Assembly (NCBI RefSeq): GCF_002954615.1
Contig: NZ_MSCJ01000003.1
Coordinates: 1,559,368-1,623,367 of the forward strand
DNA from: Photobacterium angustum
GTDB lineage: Bacteria > Pseudomonadota > Gammaproteobacteria > Enterobacterales > Vibrionaceae
Length of the DNA: 64,000 nucleotides
Reading direction: 5' to 3'
The position numbers and the translations under genes were made by a program. Below are positions 37,070-49,926 of the stretch, in pieces; the stretch's first letter is position 1; each line of letters opens with the position of its first letter. Under the pieces are notes generated by a model. The model saw nothing but the letters and a program-made list of their open reading frames with translations, was not told the DNA's origin and did not search any database.

Positions 37070-37555
37070 TTATTTAACTTCGATACGATAAGTAAAAATT
37101 TGTTTTTCCTTTGAGTTAATCGGAACATTTGGAGTCCAGCGAATAGCTGTGTATTTTTCAGGTGGGATAATAACTTCAACTTCTTTACCATCCTTCATAA
37201 CCATTCTTTTAACTGGTTCCGGTTCGAATGTTTTGCCTCCATCAATACTTACAACAAAATCTGAATTAATTTTTGTGTTATTAGTACCGGGAACAAAAAA
37301 TGTATTTTGAGGAATAGGACCAGTAATAACTAATCCCTTAAGCTCTTTATCTGAGTTATTAGTATAAGTGAGCTTATATTCAATCTTATCTTTAGGATAA
37401 ACTTCAACAGCTGGTTTTAACTCTTCATCTCCATCTTTATTTAAAGTAACAAGATATGCGTCCATTTGGCTTGATAATGGTTCAACTTTCTTTTCTGCAA
37501 ATACAGAGAAAGACATAACCACTGCAGCAAATACGATTAGTAATAGCTTTTTCAC
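37070..37555 (-). CDS. Small exported single-domain DUF11-like protein
   Basis: 161 aa from GTG 37555. GAGGTG lies 4 nt before this GTG, whereas the upstream ATG (37567) has no Shine-Dalgarno; starting at GTG also gives a standard signal peptide MKKLLLIVFAAVVMSFSVFA. The mature protein is a single DUF11-like domain: VYPKDKIEYKLTYTNNSDKE, LKGLVITGPIPQNTFFVPGT, IRWTPNVPINSKEKQIFTYRIEVK. It ends exactly on the terminal strand, like the last domain of the giant proteins. It is the first gene of the second transcript of the locus. It could be a cap, adaptor or polymerisation subunit (inference). Confidence 0.8.
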   Translation of the reverse strand: MKKLLLIVFAAVVMSFSVFAEKKVEPLSSQMDAYLVTLNKDGDEELKPAVEVYPKDKIEYKLTYTNNSDKELKGLVITGPIPQNTFFVPGTNNTKINSDFVVSIDGGKTFEPEPVKRMVMKDGKEVEVIIPPEKYTAIRWTPNVPINSKEKQIFTYRIEVK

Positions 37556-37567
37556 AATACACCTCAT

Positions 37568-38089
37568 TATTTAATTAGTCTGCGATAGTATTAATGCTAA
37601 TTACGTGCCAATGATAACTTATTAATTAATTAATAATCTCACTTAAAAAATCAATTATTCATATGCAAATTGAAATTTTTATTATTATGCAAATCCGATT
37701 AATAAATCCAATTTACGACATGAGTAATTTTAAACAACAGCAAATATTTTTTTATCTTATTTGCAAGAAAATAACAGCCTTTCACCTCCCTAACATAAAT
37801 ATAAAATCATCATTCTTTAATTCATTGAAATATTAATATTAAGAATCAATCCAAATATTTAGAATAATAAAAATAAAAACGTGGCATTCATTTGAATGCA
37901 TAGAATAAATGCCACAAAATAAGTAGCTAAAATTTTAAAATTGACCAACAAACTATTATTGGCAATATTCAAACCTATACGCCTAGATGATTATAATGCA
38001 GTTAACCATACAAACTTTGCTTATTACTAATAATCCTAAATAGAAACAACTTTACTAAAAATAATACTTTTTAATAATTATGAGGCATA
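37568..38089. other. AT-rich intergenic region between the two halves of the giant locus
   Basis: About 520 bp with no ORF. It contains the terminator at 37870-37915 and, between there and 37555, the probable promoter of the small DUF11 gene; no unambiguous -35/-10 pair was chosen. Confidence 0.5.
37870..37915 (-). terminator. Terminator after the four giant genes
   Basis: GTGGCATT (37881-37888) pairs with AATGCCAC (37908-37915); an internal alternative stem GCATTCA/TGAATGC also exists. On the minus strand GTTTTTATTTTT follows. Confidence 0.65.
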
Positions 38090-38205
38090 ACACTTTACCT
38101 GATGATTCAGTAAAAACCTGTGTATCTTGAATAAGATTACGCACCGTTTCTCTAACATTAATTCACCAATGCCTGTATAAGGTTGATCTGACCGTATCTT
38201 TTATC
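38090..38205 (-). pseudogene. Decayed remnant of a third copy of the giant-protein C-terminal module
   Basis: The minus strand between the stop of the 2,388-aa gene and about 38090 is recognisably similar to part of that same gene (compare 38131-38205 with about 38505-38590). Reading through a frameshift and a stop it gives KDTVRST and then TVRNLIQDTQVFTESSGK, against KDTVRAT and [18 protein letters not shown] in the intact copies. Only the start of the final DUF11 domain survives, so a neighbouring copy has been deleted or recombined away. Confidence 0.7.
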
Positions 38206-41200
38206 TTATTGAATCACTACTCGGTAAATAACGGTTCCTGATACGCCAGCAGCAAGAGAACCATTCATTTCCCAACGAATATTGCCTTCATATCCAGCTG
38301 AATTAACGCCATTAACTATCACTATGTTACAAACGAGTGAAGCAGGAACCGTACCATTACTACACTGTACCGCTTGATTAAGTTCGGTAAATTCAGGCGT
38401 ACTATCAAAAATAACAACATCGCTGATTGGTGCATTGCCCACATTCGTGAACGTCACGACATATTCCAGTACATCACCTGGTCGCCCTTCATTACTGGTT
38501 ACCGCTTGACCATTCTGAGTAACATTACGCACCGTTTTCTCTAGCCTTAATTCACCCGAGCCTGTAAAGGTTGCTCTAACCGTGTCTTTATCTAACACGG
38601 TACGCGTTATGCCATGCCCTGTATTCGTGGTATCTGCAAAAGTCATATCAGCTTCAATATCGTAGTGATAATGAGCATTCATCGGTGCATTAGCAGGGAC
38701 GGTGACTTTACTGAGTAAACATACGGCACTATTGCCACTCACTGCGACTGGATTCACCACTTGCGCCTCAACACCATTAAGCGTGCCATCACAATCGACA
38801 TCGTGGTAGAGCACCGTACTCCAACTGGTATTCGTTGGTGAAGCGCTTGAATTAATGATGGTGAAGTTAACATTACCGGATGTCGCAGCAGTAAATTTAT
38901 GTGGGAAGAACACCACGCCACCGGGGGTGGCTTCACTGAAGTTGTCTGGCTCCATACGTGGCTCACGCACTTTACCGAAATCTAAACCGAAGATTTCATC
39001 ACCTGCATTCGCATTCACGGCCATTTGACTGTCGATAACACTGTTACTCGTCACTTGTGGGATGCCTGTGACATTCGCTTCACTGATATCAATCCAATCC
39101 GCTTGTTTGACGACATCTAACAATAAGTTTTTACCCGAAAAGTCCACCCCGATGATAAATTGATAGGTTCCGTCACCGGATGTGATTTCAGTGCCAATCA
39201 CATCACCAGTAGTAAACCCTGTTACCCCGGTATCATTGAACGTAACCGTCACAGTGAAGTTACCTAACCCAATTTCACTACCATCTTGTACACCATCGTG
39301 AGCCGCAGTTGCCCCACCGATACCATTATCTTCAAACACTAAGCCGTTCAATACGATACGATTGAGCAGTTCAAACCAGTGATCTTCCACTTCCCCATCA
39401 GCTACTAAACCTGACACACTGTCACAGGTATTTATCGCCGAGCATAAACGTACGCGCATAACGGTATAGCCGTTGAAACCTTCAGCACTGTTCGCATCTA
39501 ATGTGATTGGAATATTGTTAAGACCTGTCACAACAGCTTCATCATCAATGAGGAATTCATTTGGATCGTTAAAGTCACCGTCATTGTTGATATCAACCCA
39601 GATATTGACATACCCAGTACCCACCACTTGTATCGGTAAGGTGGTTGGTGTCTCAACAATAATCTGACCAGGAATATTCAGATCTTCATCATCCTGACCG
39701 CTACTGTCATCTCCTGATGCATCAGCCGTCAGCCATTGACCAAACTCTGGATCCCAACGACTACCCAGTAGTAAATCGGCAGTACCATCTGTTGCGGCAT
39801 CAAAGTATTGGTGCCCTGCTTCACCATAACTGGCTAGTGCATCACCATAATCGGTCGAGTCGTAACACCCAGCCCCATCATTACCTTGTAAGCTGCCTTG
39901 ATCGGACGCGGTAACATATTCCACCTCACCAGTAACGACGTTAACGCGATAAACCACGGCGCGATCATTGAGATCTATCCCACCATTATTATCGCTGTCA
40001 TGGTTCCCCCCATTGGTGATGGCATAAAGACTAATGCCGTTGTCCATTACAAGTGCCCCTGCTTGTAACTTGCCATTACTATCAAGGGTAGGCTCTGCAC
40101 CAAAGTAACTAAGCGCTTGAGTTGTTACCGCGCCAGTCGATAGGTTTACGGCATAGAGGTTATCGCCATCTAAATCCAATAAATACCCAATGCCTGTTTG
40201 ACTATTAATCGCTAAATCGGCACCGACATTAATTGCTCCTCCACCAATCGACCCACCCATTACCGCTATATTTAGAGGTATGGCGGTAAAGGTTTGTGTT
40301 GCTAATTCAATTTTAATGATGGAATCCCATGATGTTCTCCAGATAATCAAGTGGTTACCATCAGAAGTTACATCACCGGCAGTCGGTGGGCTTAAGGTTG
40401 TTGAAGTGCTGGACGTTGTGGAATAGCCGCTATTGCGTAACGATTCATCTGGATTAAAGCCAAACGTTTCACCATCTTGCAAACGACGGAGTGATGTGGC
40501 GGAATCTGCTCTTATCTCACCAAGATCAATAAAGCTTGTTCCATTTTTATCTGTCACAAATAAGTGGTGAGTACGATCGGCATGAGACATATCGGTAAAG
40601 GTACCGTAAATTAATCCATCAACACGGTTAAAACCTATAGCATTTATATTGGCGATATTCGATTGATTGGTAATCGCAATTGGATTGACGAGATCAGAAA
40701 ATGTGACTGGATTACTTGGTACGTCAAGGGAGGTATAGCTGTAATCACTACTACCAACGGGGCGAGTGGTTTGAACAATTAAATCACATTGAGTATTACT
40801 CACTAAATCTGATATCAATACTCGGTAATCTTCTACCTCACCGTCATTCGCTCGTCCCATCGGGCTATTACAATCGACATTACTACAGAGGCGAACACGT
40901 AAGTAGGTATGCCCGACCACGGCACCTGATGGGATCGGCACCGTGAAGTTATTCAGGCCAATGGCGGCATTCGTTTGAGTAATGACTTGCTCTCCTAAAT
41001 CATCCCAATCACCATCAAGATTGAAATCCATCCAACCATAAATCCGTTGCCCTGTACTGGTACGTGCCGCATCTTCGACCACATTAACTGCGACACTCAG
41101 GTTTTCGCCAATGGTCGCAAGTGCTAATACGGTAACGCCATCTTCGTCATCAAAATTGTTATTATCATCCGCACGGGCAAGGATATCTTGTAAATTACCA

Positions 41201-42737
41201 TTATCTGCATCCCATTGGTTACCTAAACGCAGATCGATAAAGCCGTTATCATCCGTATCGACCTGCACATGGTGCGCCCCATCATTATCGTAAATGGTCG
41301 TGTAATCATTGATCCCTGTACCTGCTGTGGTATCAACTGCATCACCAAAATCAGAACCTAATACATCTGGTGCATCAGTGAAACAGCCTTTTTGTAGGTT
41401 GAAGCTATCCCCTGTACTCCCTGTAAATCCGAAACGAACCATGTTGTTGCCAATATCATTACGGATATTGCGAGTAAATTGACCGACCATCACACCATCC
41501 ATGTAGTAGGTAAATTGGTTGGTCGTCGGATCCCAATAGAACTGTGCGATGTGATAACGCCCATCTTCCAATTCGCCACCCGCGACAGAGGTTGCAGGGA
41601 TAAGGGTGTTTGCCGGATCTGGGGTATAGATGTCCCCGTTAAGATATACGCCTGTATGATCAATATATTGTCCACCGAGCGCATCATCAGTAGCACCTAT
41701 AAAGGTGTTATCAAAAGTATCAAACTCAAACACAATGGACGGTTGTACACGCTGTCCACCGAAGTTATCGCCCACCCCTAATCCACCACCGAAATCACCT
41801 ACCGCATTCAAGTCACGAGGATCAGCAGATAAAACAAAGGTCATACCGTCAGCCCCCGCTTCGCCTGCCGGCCCCCCGGTATTGGCACTGCGATCACCGA
41901 GATATACGGCGAGCTCTGCATACATCGGCTGATTTAAATCGATGTATTGCAAACTCCACAGGTACCCTGCTTGGTTCTGTGTATTGGTCGTTACAACATA
42001 CTCACCATTGGCATCAAGGTAAGCATCCCCTCCTTCATACACGACAGGAGATTCACAAACATTCGGTTGAACAACATTGGTGATATTGGGTGTCACGGTA
42101 TCTGTGTCATCTTCACCGTTATTAAACCCATTGTTTGGCGTGGAGTCGGTATCATTGATCGAGGTTTCAATGATTTCACCACTAATAGGAGGAGCTGTGG
42201 AAGATTGAGGAGCAAGGCGGATCACTGCATAATCGTTAAATCCGAGACCAATTGCCCCAAGATCCAATTCCCCCGTAATAGGGTCATAAATCGTTGTTGG
42301 CGTTACTCCATCTCCTTCATACGCCCTAACAAAGCTGTAGCCGGCAGGAATAGGTAGGGTGACTTTGGTGTTTAACGCAATGGTCGTTCCCTTATTCTCA
42401 ACTTTTACCACCACATTAAATGGAATACCTAACGTGACATTCACTCCCGGCTCTAATTCTAAATCTAATTCTAAGTCACCGGGTGGTTTCAGTGATATTT
42501 GATGATCTTCTACTTCACCGTCACCAGCACTGCTCATTGGACTGCTACAGGCTTCACCACTCGAACAAACACGTAAACGGGCAAAGGTATCTTGAATTTG
42601 AACATCAGCAGGGACTGTAAAGGTTAAGATGCTATTACCTGATGCATTAACGGCAACGGTCGCTCTCTCATCATTATCAAAGGTGCCGCTAAGGTCGAAA
42701 TCAATCCAACCATAAAGGTTATCATTTCCTGATGTCA
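38206..42737 (-). repeat. Large tandem duplication, copy A
   Basis: About 4.5 kb matching 45395-49926 at a constant offset of 7,189 bp without net insertions or deletions over its length. Most of it looks 97-99% identical, except for a diverged block at about 40130-40800. Identity was judged by eye. Confidence 0.85.
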
Positions 42738-45372
42738 CCACAGAGACAGTTAAGGCAACATTATCGCCCGCTGTTAATATGGTCGTAATCGAAGGTTGAG
42801 TAAATCCATCCTCATCATCAGGGGTTAAACCATTGGTATCATCACCATCAGCAATAGTATTAGGTTGACCGTCACTTTCACTATCGGGTGCATTACTTCC
42901 TAAATATGGTAAACCTGATTCAAATAAGTGCCGAGGCCCTCCGTCAGCAAGCAACGTCGCATAACCATTCGCTGTTGGCGCATCTGCAAAATCTAACGGT
43001 AAATTTGCAAAACGACAACGAGCACCATCATTTTGCGAGGTTGAAGCATTCATTTGAGTAAAATTAGCAGCAACATAACCCCCCGAAGGTAAGTTTGGAT
43101 TTGAAATATCTATACGAATAATACGGCCTGGATTTGGATTTTGTGAGGCATACATAAAGCCTTGGTCATCAAAATAGACTGCTCCCCATCCAGTAGAGGT
43201 TGTACCCGCAGTACCTACAGATCCGAGATTAGTTCTCGCACCACTCGCGGGGTCAAAGCGAACTAAACTGCCCGATGGTGTTAACGTATACAACATATTA
43301 TCAACAGGGTTAATGGCCATATCAGCCATGACAGGTGCAGATACTGTCAATTGTTGAATTTGCTGTAAGTACGTCGCACTGTTTGGATTAACATCGATTT
43401 TATATAGGCTTGTGCCACTGCTTGACATCAATAACAAATTGCCACTGTCATCAATATCACCACTATTGTAATTAGACAGTGCCATGGTGCTTCCTGTTAG
43501 CGGCAATACAAAAGCATTACCGCCACCATCAATCATCAAAACAGTATTGGTATTCCTAATATTATCGCCGAACAAGGTATTAGTAATAACGTTATAACCT
43601 GTCCCTCCGAATACTCCTGTTGATGATGGTAAGACATTATTAAAGAGAGGAGTGATAGCACCTGTCGCTAAACTAACACCGGTAATATCTGTTGGGGAGT
43701 TACGAAGAAGATAAGCATCTGGGCTGCAGGTTGCGAAAGGTGTTATAGCGAAATCACCAAAGTTAACATTCGATGCGACACCCGCTGTAACAGAAACAAT
43801 ATTAGCAGAGCTTGAATGAAAATTGCTTGGGTCGCCAATAGTGCCTCCTGAATAAGCGCCTGTAGTGGTGTTTAATATCGGTTGTACTGGTGGGCATGTT
43901 GGTGAAACAATATTAGTTTCATTTATCGCTTCATAGACTTGGTAAGTACCACTCGTTCCCGCTGAAATTGTGTATGAACCCGTTGTAGGATCTGCTGTTG
44001 TTGCATAACACTGTCCAGTTGCTACGTTATAAGCGACTACGGGAACCGCAACACCTAGCCCAGCCTCAGTGCCATCTTTAACGCCATTGGTCGCTGTGCC
44101 TCCTCCGCTACCATTGTCATTAAAAACAAACCCTGATATTTGAGCACCGATCACAGTTAATTGGTAGTCTTCCACTTCACCATCATCTGATCCGCCATTG
44201 GGAGAATTACAATCAGCATCAGAGCAGACACGAACACGAAGATAAGTAGCACCTAATGTCGCAGTTGGAGGAATTGTAACAGGGTAACTTTGGGTTGATG
44301 AACTTGCAGAAGTATTAGAAATAATTTGCTCATTGGCATCGTTCCAATCTCCATCTTGATTCCAATCAACCCAAGCATAAAGACGTAAACCTACTAATGT
44401 TGATTGGGGATCTTTTGTAATAGTAATAGAAATATTAGTATTACCACCTTGAATAAACGAATCAGTCCAACTTACACCGTCTTCATCATCTGTGTTGTCG
44501 ATATCATCAGCTGTTGCTGCCGCATTTTGCGAGGAGCCATCATTACCGGTATCTGTACCATCCCATAATGTTCCTAATGTGATATCAACTTGAGTATCTT
44601 CATCAGTATCAACAAGAGCATGGCTTGCCCCATCATTGCTATCTAACGTTTGATAATCACCACTGCCAGTACCTGCGGAAGTATCGGGGGCATCACCATA
44701 ATCACGCTCAGCAAAAACCTCGGCCTCAGTACCTTCGATACCAAGAGTAAACCCATTCCAATTTTCATTACTTTGACTTGTCCAAGATACGGTTGAGAAT
44801 GCAGCTTCTTCTGTAAACCGAATACAACCATGAGGCTCACCTGTTGTTGCATTTAACTGGTATTGTGCGCCAACAATTTGCTTAACAACATTACCACAGC
44901 CCCAAAAACCACAGGTATTGCCACCACCAGTTTGACTTAATATTTCAAAATCACGATCAAAGGAATAACCATTACCATTCAAACTGACAAAACAAAAAAC
45001 AGGGTTAGCAATAGGCTCTGAAAATGTCAGTGTATTTACACCCTGTCTAGATAAAGCAATAATTTCACTTGCTGTCGGTATATTATCAACATAACCACTT
45101 GTAAATGGTGATATTGCAGGATTCCTTGCTCCTCCTTGACTAACCCAATAATCAGTACCACTTCCTGTTAAAATAAAGCTATAACCATTAGGCTGTGAAT
45201 AAGAAACAGTTACTGTAGAGCCCGATGTCACTATTTGGCCTGATGCCGTACCAGAACCTGAATTTCCTGACACCCAATCAGTCCAATATATTGGAACAGC
45301 AAATACATTATGACACTGAAAGAAAATGCAAAATAAAAACAGGGAGACAAGTCTTCTTGAGATATTTTCCAT
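38206..45372 (-). CDS. Giant secreted modular protein with lectin-like, GEVED and DUF11 domains (2,388 aa)
   Basis: Start ATG 45372 is chosen because AGGTG lies 6 nt upstream; a GTG three codons earlier overlaps that site. After the signal peptide comes a unique N-terminal domain (about 30-225). Four modules of the GDAPD...GEVED type follow (ends [32 protein letters not shown], each with a CSxxxxC pair). An SdrD_B-like domain ([11 protein letters not shown]) and two propeller-like domains are present. An L-type lectin-like domain lies at about 1,104-1,333 ([43 protein letters not shown]). The C-terminal module of about 385 aa (VFEDNG...[21 protein letters not shown]...[17 protein letters not shown]...) ends VIYRVVIQ. 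No membrane anchor. 22 bp after the preceding giant gene, so one operon. Probably a long adhesin or fibre component. Confidence 0.8.
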   Translation of the reverse strand: MENISRRLVSLFLFCIFFQCHNVFAVPIYWTDWVSGNSGSGTASGQIVTSGSTVTVSYSQPNGYSFILTGSGTDYWVSQGGARNPAISPFTSGYVDNIPTASEIIALSRQGVNTLTFSEPIANPVFCFVSLNGNGYSFDRDFEILSQTGGGNTCGFWGCGNVVKQIVGAQYQLNATTGEPHGCIRFTEEAAFSTVSWTSQSNENWNGFTLGIEGTEAEVFAERDYGDAPDTSAGTGSGDYQTLDSNDGASHALVDTDEDTQVDITLGTLWDGTDTGNDGSSQNAAATADDIDNTDDEDGVSWTDSFIQGGNTNISITITKDPQSTLVGLRLYAWVDWNQDGDWNDANEQIISNTSASSSTQSYPVTIPPTATLGATYLRVRVCSDADCNSPNGGSDDGEVEDYQLTVIGAQISGFVFNDNGSGGGTATNGVKDGTEAGLGVAVPVVAYNVATGQCYATTADPTTGSYTISAGTSGTYQVYEAINETNIVSPTCPPVQPILNTTTGAYSGGTIGDPSNFHSSSANIVSVTAGVASNVNFGDFAITPFATCSPDAYLLRNSPTDITGVSLATGAITPLFNNVLPSSTGVFGGTGYNVITNTLFGDNIRNTNTVLMIDGGGNAFVLPLTGSTMALSNYNSGDIDDSGNLLLMSSSGTSLYKIDVNPNSATYLQQIQQLTVSAPVMADMAINPVDNMLYTLTPSGSLVRFDPASGARTNLGSVGTAGTTSTGWGAVYFDDQGFMYASQNPNPGRIIRIDISNPNLPSGGYVAANFTQMNASTSQNDGARCRFANLPLDFADAPTANGYATLLADGGPRHLFESGLPYLGSNAPDSESDGQPNTIADGDDTNGLTPDDEDGFTQPSITTILTAGDNVALTVSVVTSGNDNLYGWIDFDLSGTFDNDERATVAVNASGNSILTFTVPADVQIQDTFARLRVCSSGEACSSPMSSAGDGEVEDHQISLKPPGDLELDLELEPGVNVTLGIPFNVVVKVENKGTTIALNTKVTLPIPAGYSFVRAYEGDGVTPTTIYDPITGELDLGAIGLGFNDYAVIRLAPQSSTAPPISGEIIETSINDTDSTPNNGFNNGEDDTDTVTPNITNVVQPNVCESPVVYEGGDAYLDANGEYVVTTNTQNQAGYLWSLQYIDLNQPMYAELAVYLGDRSANTGGPAGEAGADGMTFVLSADPRDLNAVGDFGGGLGVGDNFGGQRVQPSIVFEFDTFDNTFIGATDDALGGQYIDHTGVYLNGDIYTPDPANTLIPATSVAGGELEDGRYHIAQFYWDPTTNQFTYYMDGVMVGQFTRNIRNDIGNNMVRFGFTGSTGDSFNLQKGCFTDAPDVLGSDFGDAVDTTAGTGINDYTTIYDNDGAHHVQVDTDDNGFIDLRLGNQWDADNGNLQDILARADDNNNFDDEDGVTVLALATIGENLSVAVNVVEDAARTSTGQRIYGWMDFNLDGDWDDLGEQVITQTNAAIGLNNFTVPIPSGAVVGHTYLRVRLCSNVDCNSPMGRANDGEVEDYRVLISDLVSNTQCDLIVQTTRPVGSSDYSYTSLDVPSNPVTFSDLVNPIAITNQSNIANINAIGFNRVDGLIYGTFTDMSHADRTHHLFVTDKNGTSFIDLGEIRADSATSLRRLQDGETFGFNPDESLRNSGYSTTSSTSTTLSPPTAGDVTSDGNHLIIWRTSWDSIIKIELATQTFTAIPLNIAVMGGSIGGGAINVGADLAINSQTGIGYLLDLDGDNLYAVNLSTGAVTTQALSYFGAEPTLDSNGKLQAGALVMDNGISLYAITNGGNHDSDNNGGIDLNDRAVVYRVNVVTGEVEYVTASDQGSLQGNDGAGCYDSTDYGDALASYGEAGHQYFDAATDGTADLLLGSRWDPEFGQWLTADASGDDSSGQDDEDLNIPGQIIVETPTTLPIQVVGTGYVNIWVDINNDGDFNDPNEFLIDDEAVVTGLNNIPITLDANSAEGFNGYTVMRVRLCSAINTCDSVSGLVADGEVEDHWFELLNRIVLNGLVFEDNGIGGATAAHDGVQDGSEIGLGNFTVTVTFNDTGVTGFTTGDVIGTEITSGDGTYQFIIGVDFSGKNLLLDVVKQADWIDISEANVTGIPQVTSNSVIDSQMAVNANAGDEIFGLDFGKVREPRMEPDNFSEATPGGVVFFPHKFTAATSGNVNFTIINSSASPTNTSWSTVLYHDVDCDGTLNGVEAQVVNPVAVSGNSAVCLLSKVTVPANAPMNAHYHYDIEADMTFADTTNTGHGITRTVLDKDTVRATFTGSGELRLEKTVRNVTQNGQAVTSNEGRPGDVLEYVVTFTNVGNAPISDVVIFDSTPEFTELNQAVQCSNGTVPASLVCNIVIVNGVNSAGYEGNIRWEMNGSLAAGVSGTVIYRVVIQ

Positions 45373-45394
45373 TTTGCACACCTAAATGAATCAA

Positions 45395-48300
45395 TTATTG
45401 AATCACAACTCGGTAAATAACGGTTCCTGATACGCCAGCAGCAAGAGAACCATTCATTTCCCAACGAATATTGCCTTCGTATCCAGCTGAATTAACGCCA
45501 TTACTTATGACTATGTTACAAACGAGTGAAGCAGGAACCGTACCATTACTACACTGTACCGCTTGATTAAGTTCGGTAAATTCAGGCGTACTATCAAAAA
45601 TAACAACATCGCTGATTGGTGCATTGCCCACATTCGTGAACGTCACGACATATTCCAGCACATCACCTGGTCGCCCTTCATTACTGGTTACCGCTTGACC
45701 ATTCTGAGTAACATTACGCACCGTTTTCTCTAGCCTTAATTCACCCGAGCCTGTAAAGGTTGCTCTAACGGTGTCTTTATCTAACACGACACGCGTTATG
45801 CCATGCCCTGTATTAGTGGTATCTGCAAAAGTCATATCAGCTTCAATATCGTAGTGATAATGAGCATTCATCGGTGCATTAGCCGGTACGGTGACTTTAC
45901 TGAGTAAACATACGGCACTATTACCACTCACTGCGACTGGATTCACCACTTGCGCCTCAACACCATTGAGCGTGCCATCACAATCGACATCGTGATAGAG
46001 CACCGTACTCCAACTGGTATTCGTTGTTGACGCGCTTGGATTAATGATGGTGAAGTTAACATTACCGGATGTCGCGGCAGTAAATTTATGTGGGAAGAAC
46101 ACCACGCCACCGGGGGTGGCTTCACTGAAGTTATCTGGCTCCATGCGTGGCTCACGTACTTTACCGAAATCTAAACCGAAGATTTCATCACCTGCATTCG
46201 CATTCACGGCCATTTGACTGTCGATAACACTGTTACTCGTCACTTGTGGAATGCCTGTGACATTCGCTTCACTGATATCAATCCAATCCGCTTGTTTCAC
46301 GACATCTAACAATAAGTTTTTACCCGAAAAATCCACCCCGATAATAAATTGATAGGTTCCATCACCTGATGTGATTTCAGTACCAATCACATCACCAGTT
46401 GTAACCCCTGTAACCCCTGTATCATTGAACGTAACCGTCACTGTGAAGTTACCTAATCCGATTTCACTACCATCTTGTATACCATCATGAGCCGCTGTTG
46501 CTCCACCGACACCGTTATCTTCAAACACTAAGCCGTTCAATACGATACGATTGAGTAATTCAAACCAGTGATCTTCCACTTCCCCATCAGCTACTAAACC
46601 TGACACACTGTCACAAGTATTTATCGCCGAGCATAAACGTACGCGCATAACGGTATAGCCGTTGAAACCTTCAGCACTGTTCGCATCTAATGTGATTGGA
46701 ATATTGTTAAGACCTGTCACAACAGCTTCATCATCAATTAAGAATTCATTTGTATCGTTAAAGTCACCGTCATTGTTGATATCAACCCAGATATTGACAT
46801 ACCCCGTACCCACTACTTGTATTGGTAAGGTGGTTGGTGTCTCAACAATAATCTGACTAGGAATCGCCAAATCTTCATCATCTTGACCATTGGTATCATC
46901 CCCTGATGCATCGGCCGTTAGCCATTGCCCAAACTCTGGATCCCAACGGCTACCCAGTAGTAAATCGGCTGTACCATCTGTCGCGGCATCAAAATATTGG
47001 TGTCCTGCTTCACCATAACTGGCTAGTGCATCACCATAATCGGTCGAGTCGTAACACCCAGCCCCATCATTACCTTGTAAGCTGCCTTGATCGGACGCGG
47101 TAACATATTCCGTATCTCCAGTAACAACGTTAACGCGATAAACCACAGCGCGATCGTTAAGATCTATCCCACCATTATTATCGCTGTCATGGTTCCCCCC
47201 ATTGGTGATGGCATAAAGGCTGATACCATTGTCCATTACAAGTGCTCCTGCTTGTAACTTGCCATTACTATCTAACGTTGGCTCTGCACCAAAGTAAGTG
47301 AGGTTACTACTGGTCACTGCTCCCGTCGTCAAGTTGATGGTATATAAAGTGTCACCTTCTAAATCCAACAAGTAGCCCACTCCCGTTTGACTATTAATGG
47401 CTAAATCAGCACCGACATTAATTGGGCCGCCACCATAACTGCCTCCCATCGCGGCAATATCGATTAACACCGTGGTGAAAGTTTGGGTTTCTACATCCAC
47501 TTTAACAATCGAGTCCCAAGATGTACGCCAAATGATCAACTCACTCCCATCAGCAGTGACATCACCCGCTATAGGCGCACTTAAAGTAACGGTCGGCGCT
47601 GACGTTGAGGTATAACCGCTGTTACGTAAAGAGTCTCCAGCAGTGAAAGTAAAAGTATCGCCATCTTGAAGACGACGTATTGCACTGCCTGAAGCTGCAC
47701 GAATTTCGCCTAGGTCAATAAAGCTATTTCCTGTTTTATCCGTTACAAATAGGTGGTGAGTACGATCGGCATGAGACATGTCGGTAAAGGTACCGTAAAT
47801 GAAACCATTCACACGGTTAAAACCAATCGCATTAATATTGGCGATATTGGTCTGATTGATAATCGCAATCGGATTCACAATATCAGAGAAAGTAATTGGG
47901 TTACTTGGTACATCTAAAGAGGTATATGTATAATCACTCGATGCCACAGGCCTGATGGTTTGCATGATCAAATCACACTGATTATTACCAACAAGATCAG
48001 AGAGCAGAATACGGTAATCTTCTACCTCACCATCATTTGCTCGTCCCATCGGGCTATTACAATCGACATTACTACAGAGGCGAACACGTAAATAAGTATG
48101 CCCGACCACGGCACCTGATGGGATTGGCACCGTGAAGTTATTCAAGCCAATGGCTGCATTCGTTTGAGTGATAACTTGTTCACCAGCATCATCCCAATCA
48201 CCATCAAGATTGAAGTCCATCCAACCATAAATACGTTGACCTGTACTGGTACGTGCCGCATCTTCGACCACATTAACCGCGACACTAAGGTTTTCGCCAA

Positions 48301-49926
48301 TGGTCGCAAGTGCTAATACGGTAACGCCGTCTTCATCATCGAAATTGTTATTATCATCCGCACGAGCAAGGATATCTTGTAAATTACCGTTATCTGCATC
48401 CCATTGGTTACCTAAACGCAGATCGATAAAGCCGTTATCATCCGTATCTACCTGCACATGGTGCGCCCCATCATTATCATAAATGGTAGTGTAATCATTG
48501 ATACCTGTCCCTGCTGTGGTATCAACCGCATCACCAAAATCTGAACCTAATACATCTGGTGCATCAGTGAAACAACCTTTTTGTAGGTTGAAGCTATCCC
48601 CAGTACTCCCTGTAAATCCGAAACGAACCATGTTGTTGCCAATATCATTACGGATGTTTCGGGTAAATTGTCCTACCATCACACCATCCATGTAATAAGT
48701 AAATTGGTTGGTAGTCGGATCCCAATAGAACTGTGCGATGTGATAACGTCCATCCTCCAATTCACCACCCGCGACAGATGTTGCAGGGATCAAAGTATTG
48801 GCTGGATCTGGGGTATATATGTCCCCGTTTAGATATACACCTGTATGATCAATATATTGTCCACCAAGCGCATCGTCTGTAGCTCCAATAAAGGTGTTAT
48901 CAAAAGTATCAAACTCAAACACAATGGACGGTTGTACACGCTGTCCACCGAAGTTATCGCCCACCCCTAATCCACCACCGAAATCACCTACCGCATTCAA
49001 GTCACGAGGATCAGCAGATAAAACAAAGGTCATACCGTCAGCCCCCGCTTCGCCTGCCGGCCCCCCGGTATTGGCACTGCGATCACCGAGATATACGGCG
49101 AGCTCTGCATACATAGGCTGATTTAAATCGATGTATTGCAAACTCCACAGGTACCCTGCTTGGTTCTGTGTATTGGTCGTTACAACATACTCACCATTGG
49201 CATCAAGGTAAGCATCCCCTCCTTCATACACGACAGGAGATTCACAAACATTCGGTTGAACAACATTGGTGATATTGGGTGTCACGGTATCTGTGTCATC
49301 TTCACCGTTATTAAACCCATTGTTTGGCGTGGAGTCGGTATCATTGATCGAGGTTTCAATGATTTCACCACTAATAGGAGGAGCTGTGGAAGATTGAGGA
49401 GCAAGGCGGATCACTGCATAATCGTTAAATCCGAGACCAATTGCCCCAAGATCCAATTCCCCCGTAATAGGGTCATAAATCGTTGTTGGCGTTACTCCAT
49501 CTCCTTCATACGCCCTAACAAAGCTGTAGCCGGCAGGAATAGGTAAGGTGACTTTAGTGTTTAACGCAATGGTCGTTCCCTTATTCTCAACTTTTACCAC
49601 CACATTAAATGGAATACCTAACGTAACATTCACTCCCGGCTCTAATTCTAAATCTAATTCTAAGTCACCGGGTGGTTTCAGTGATATTTGATGATCTTCA
49701 ACTTCACCGTCACCAGCACTGCCCATTGGACTGCTACAGGCTTCACCACTCGAACAAACACGTAAACGGGCAAGGGTATCTTGGATTTGAACATCAGCAG
49801 GGACTGTAAAGGTTAAGGTGCTATTACCTGATGCATTAACGGCAACGGTCGCCCTCTCATCATTATCAAAGGTGCCGCTAAGGTCGAAATCAATCCAACC
49901 ATAAAGGTTATCATTTCCTGACGATA
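45395..49926 (-). repeat. Large tandem duplication, copy B
   Basis: Partner of 38206-42737. The stretch 48890-49549 against 41701-42360 differs at only a few positions, while 47320-47990 against 40131-40801 is clearly diverged. Confidence 0.85.

Noticed and set aside
41947-42357. 136-aa plus-strand frame found twice (also 49136-49546)
   Set aside because: Its duplication only reflects the duplicated giant genes on the other strand; no ribosome-binding site.
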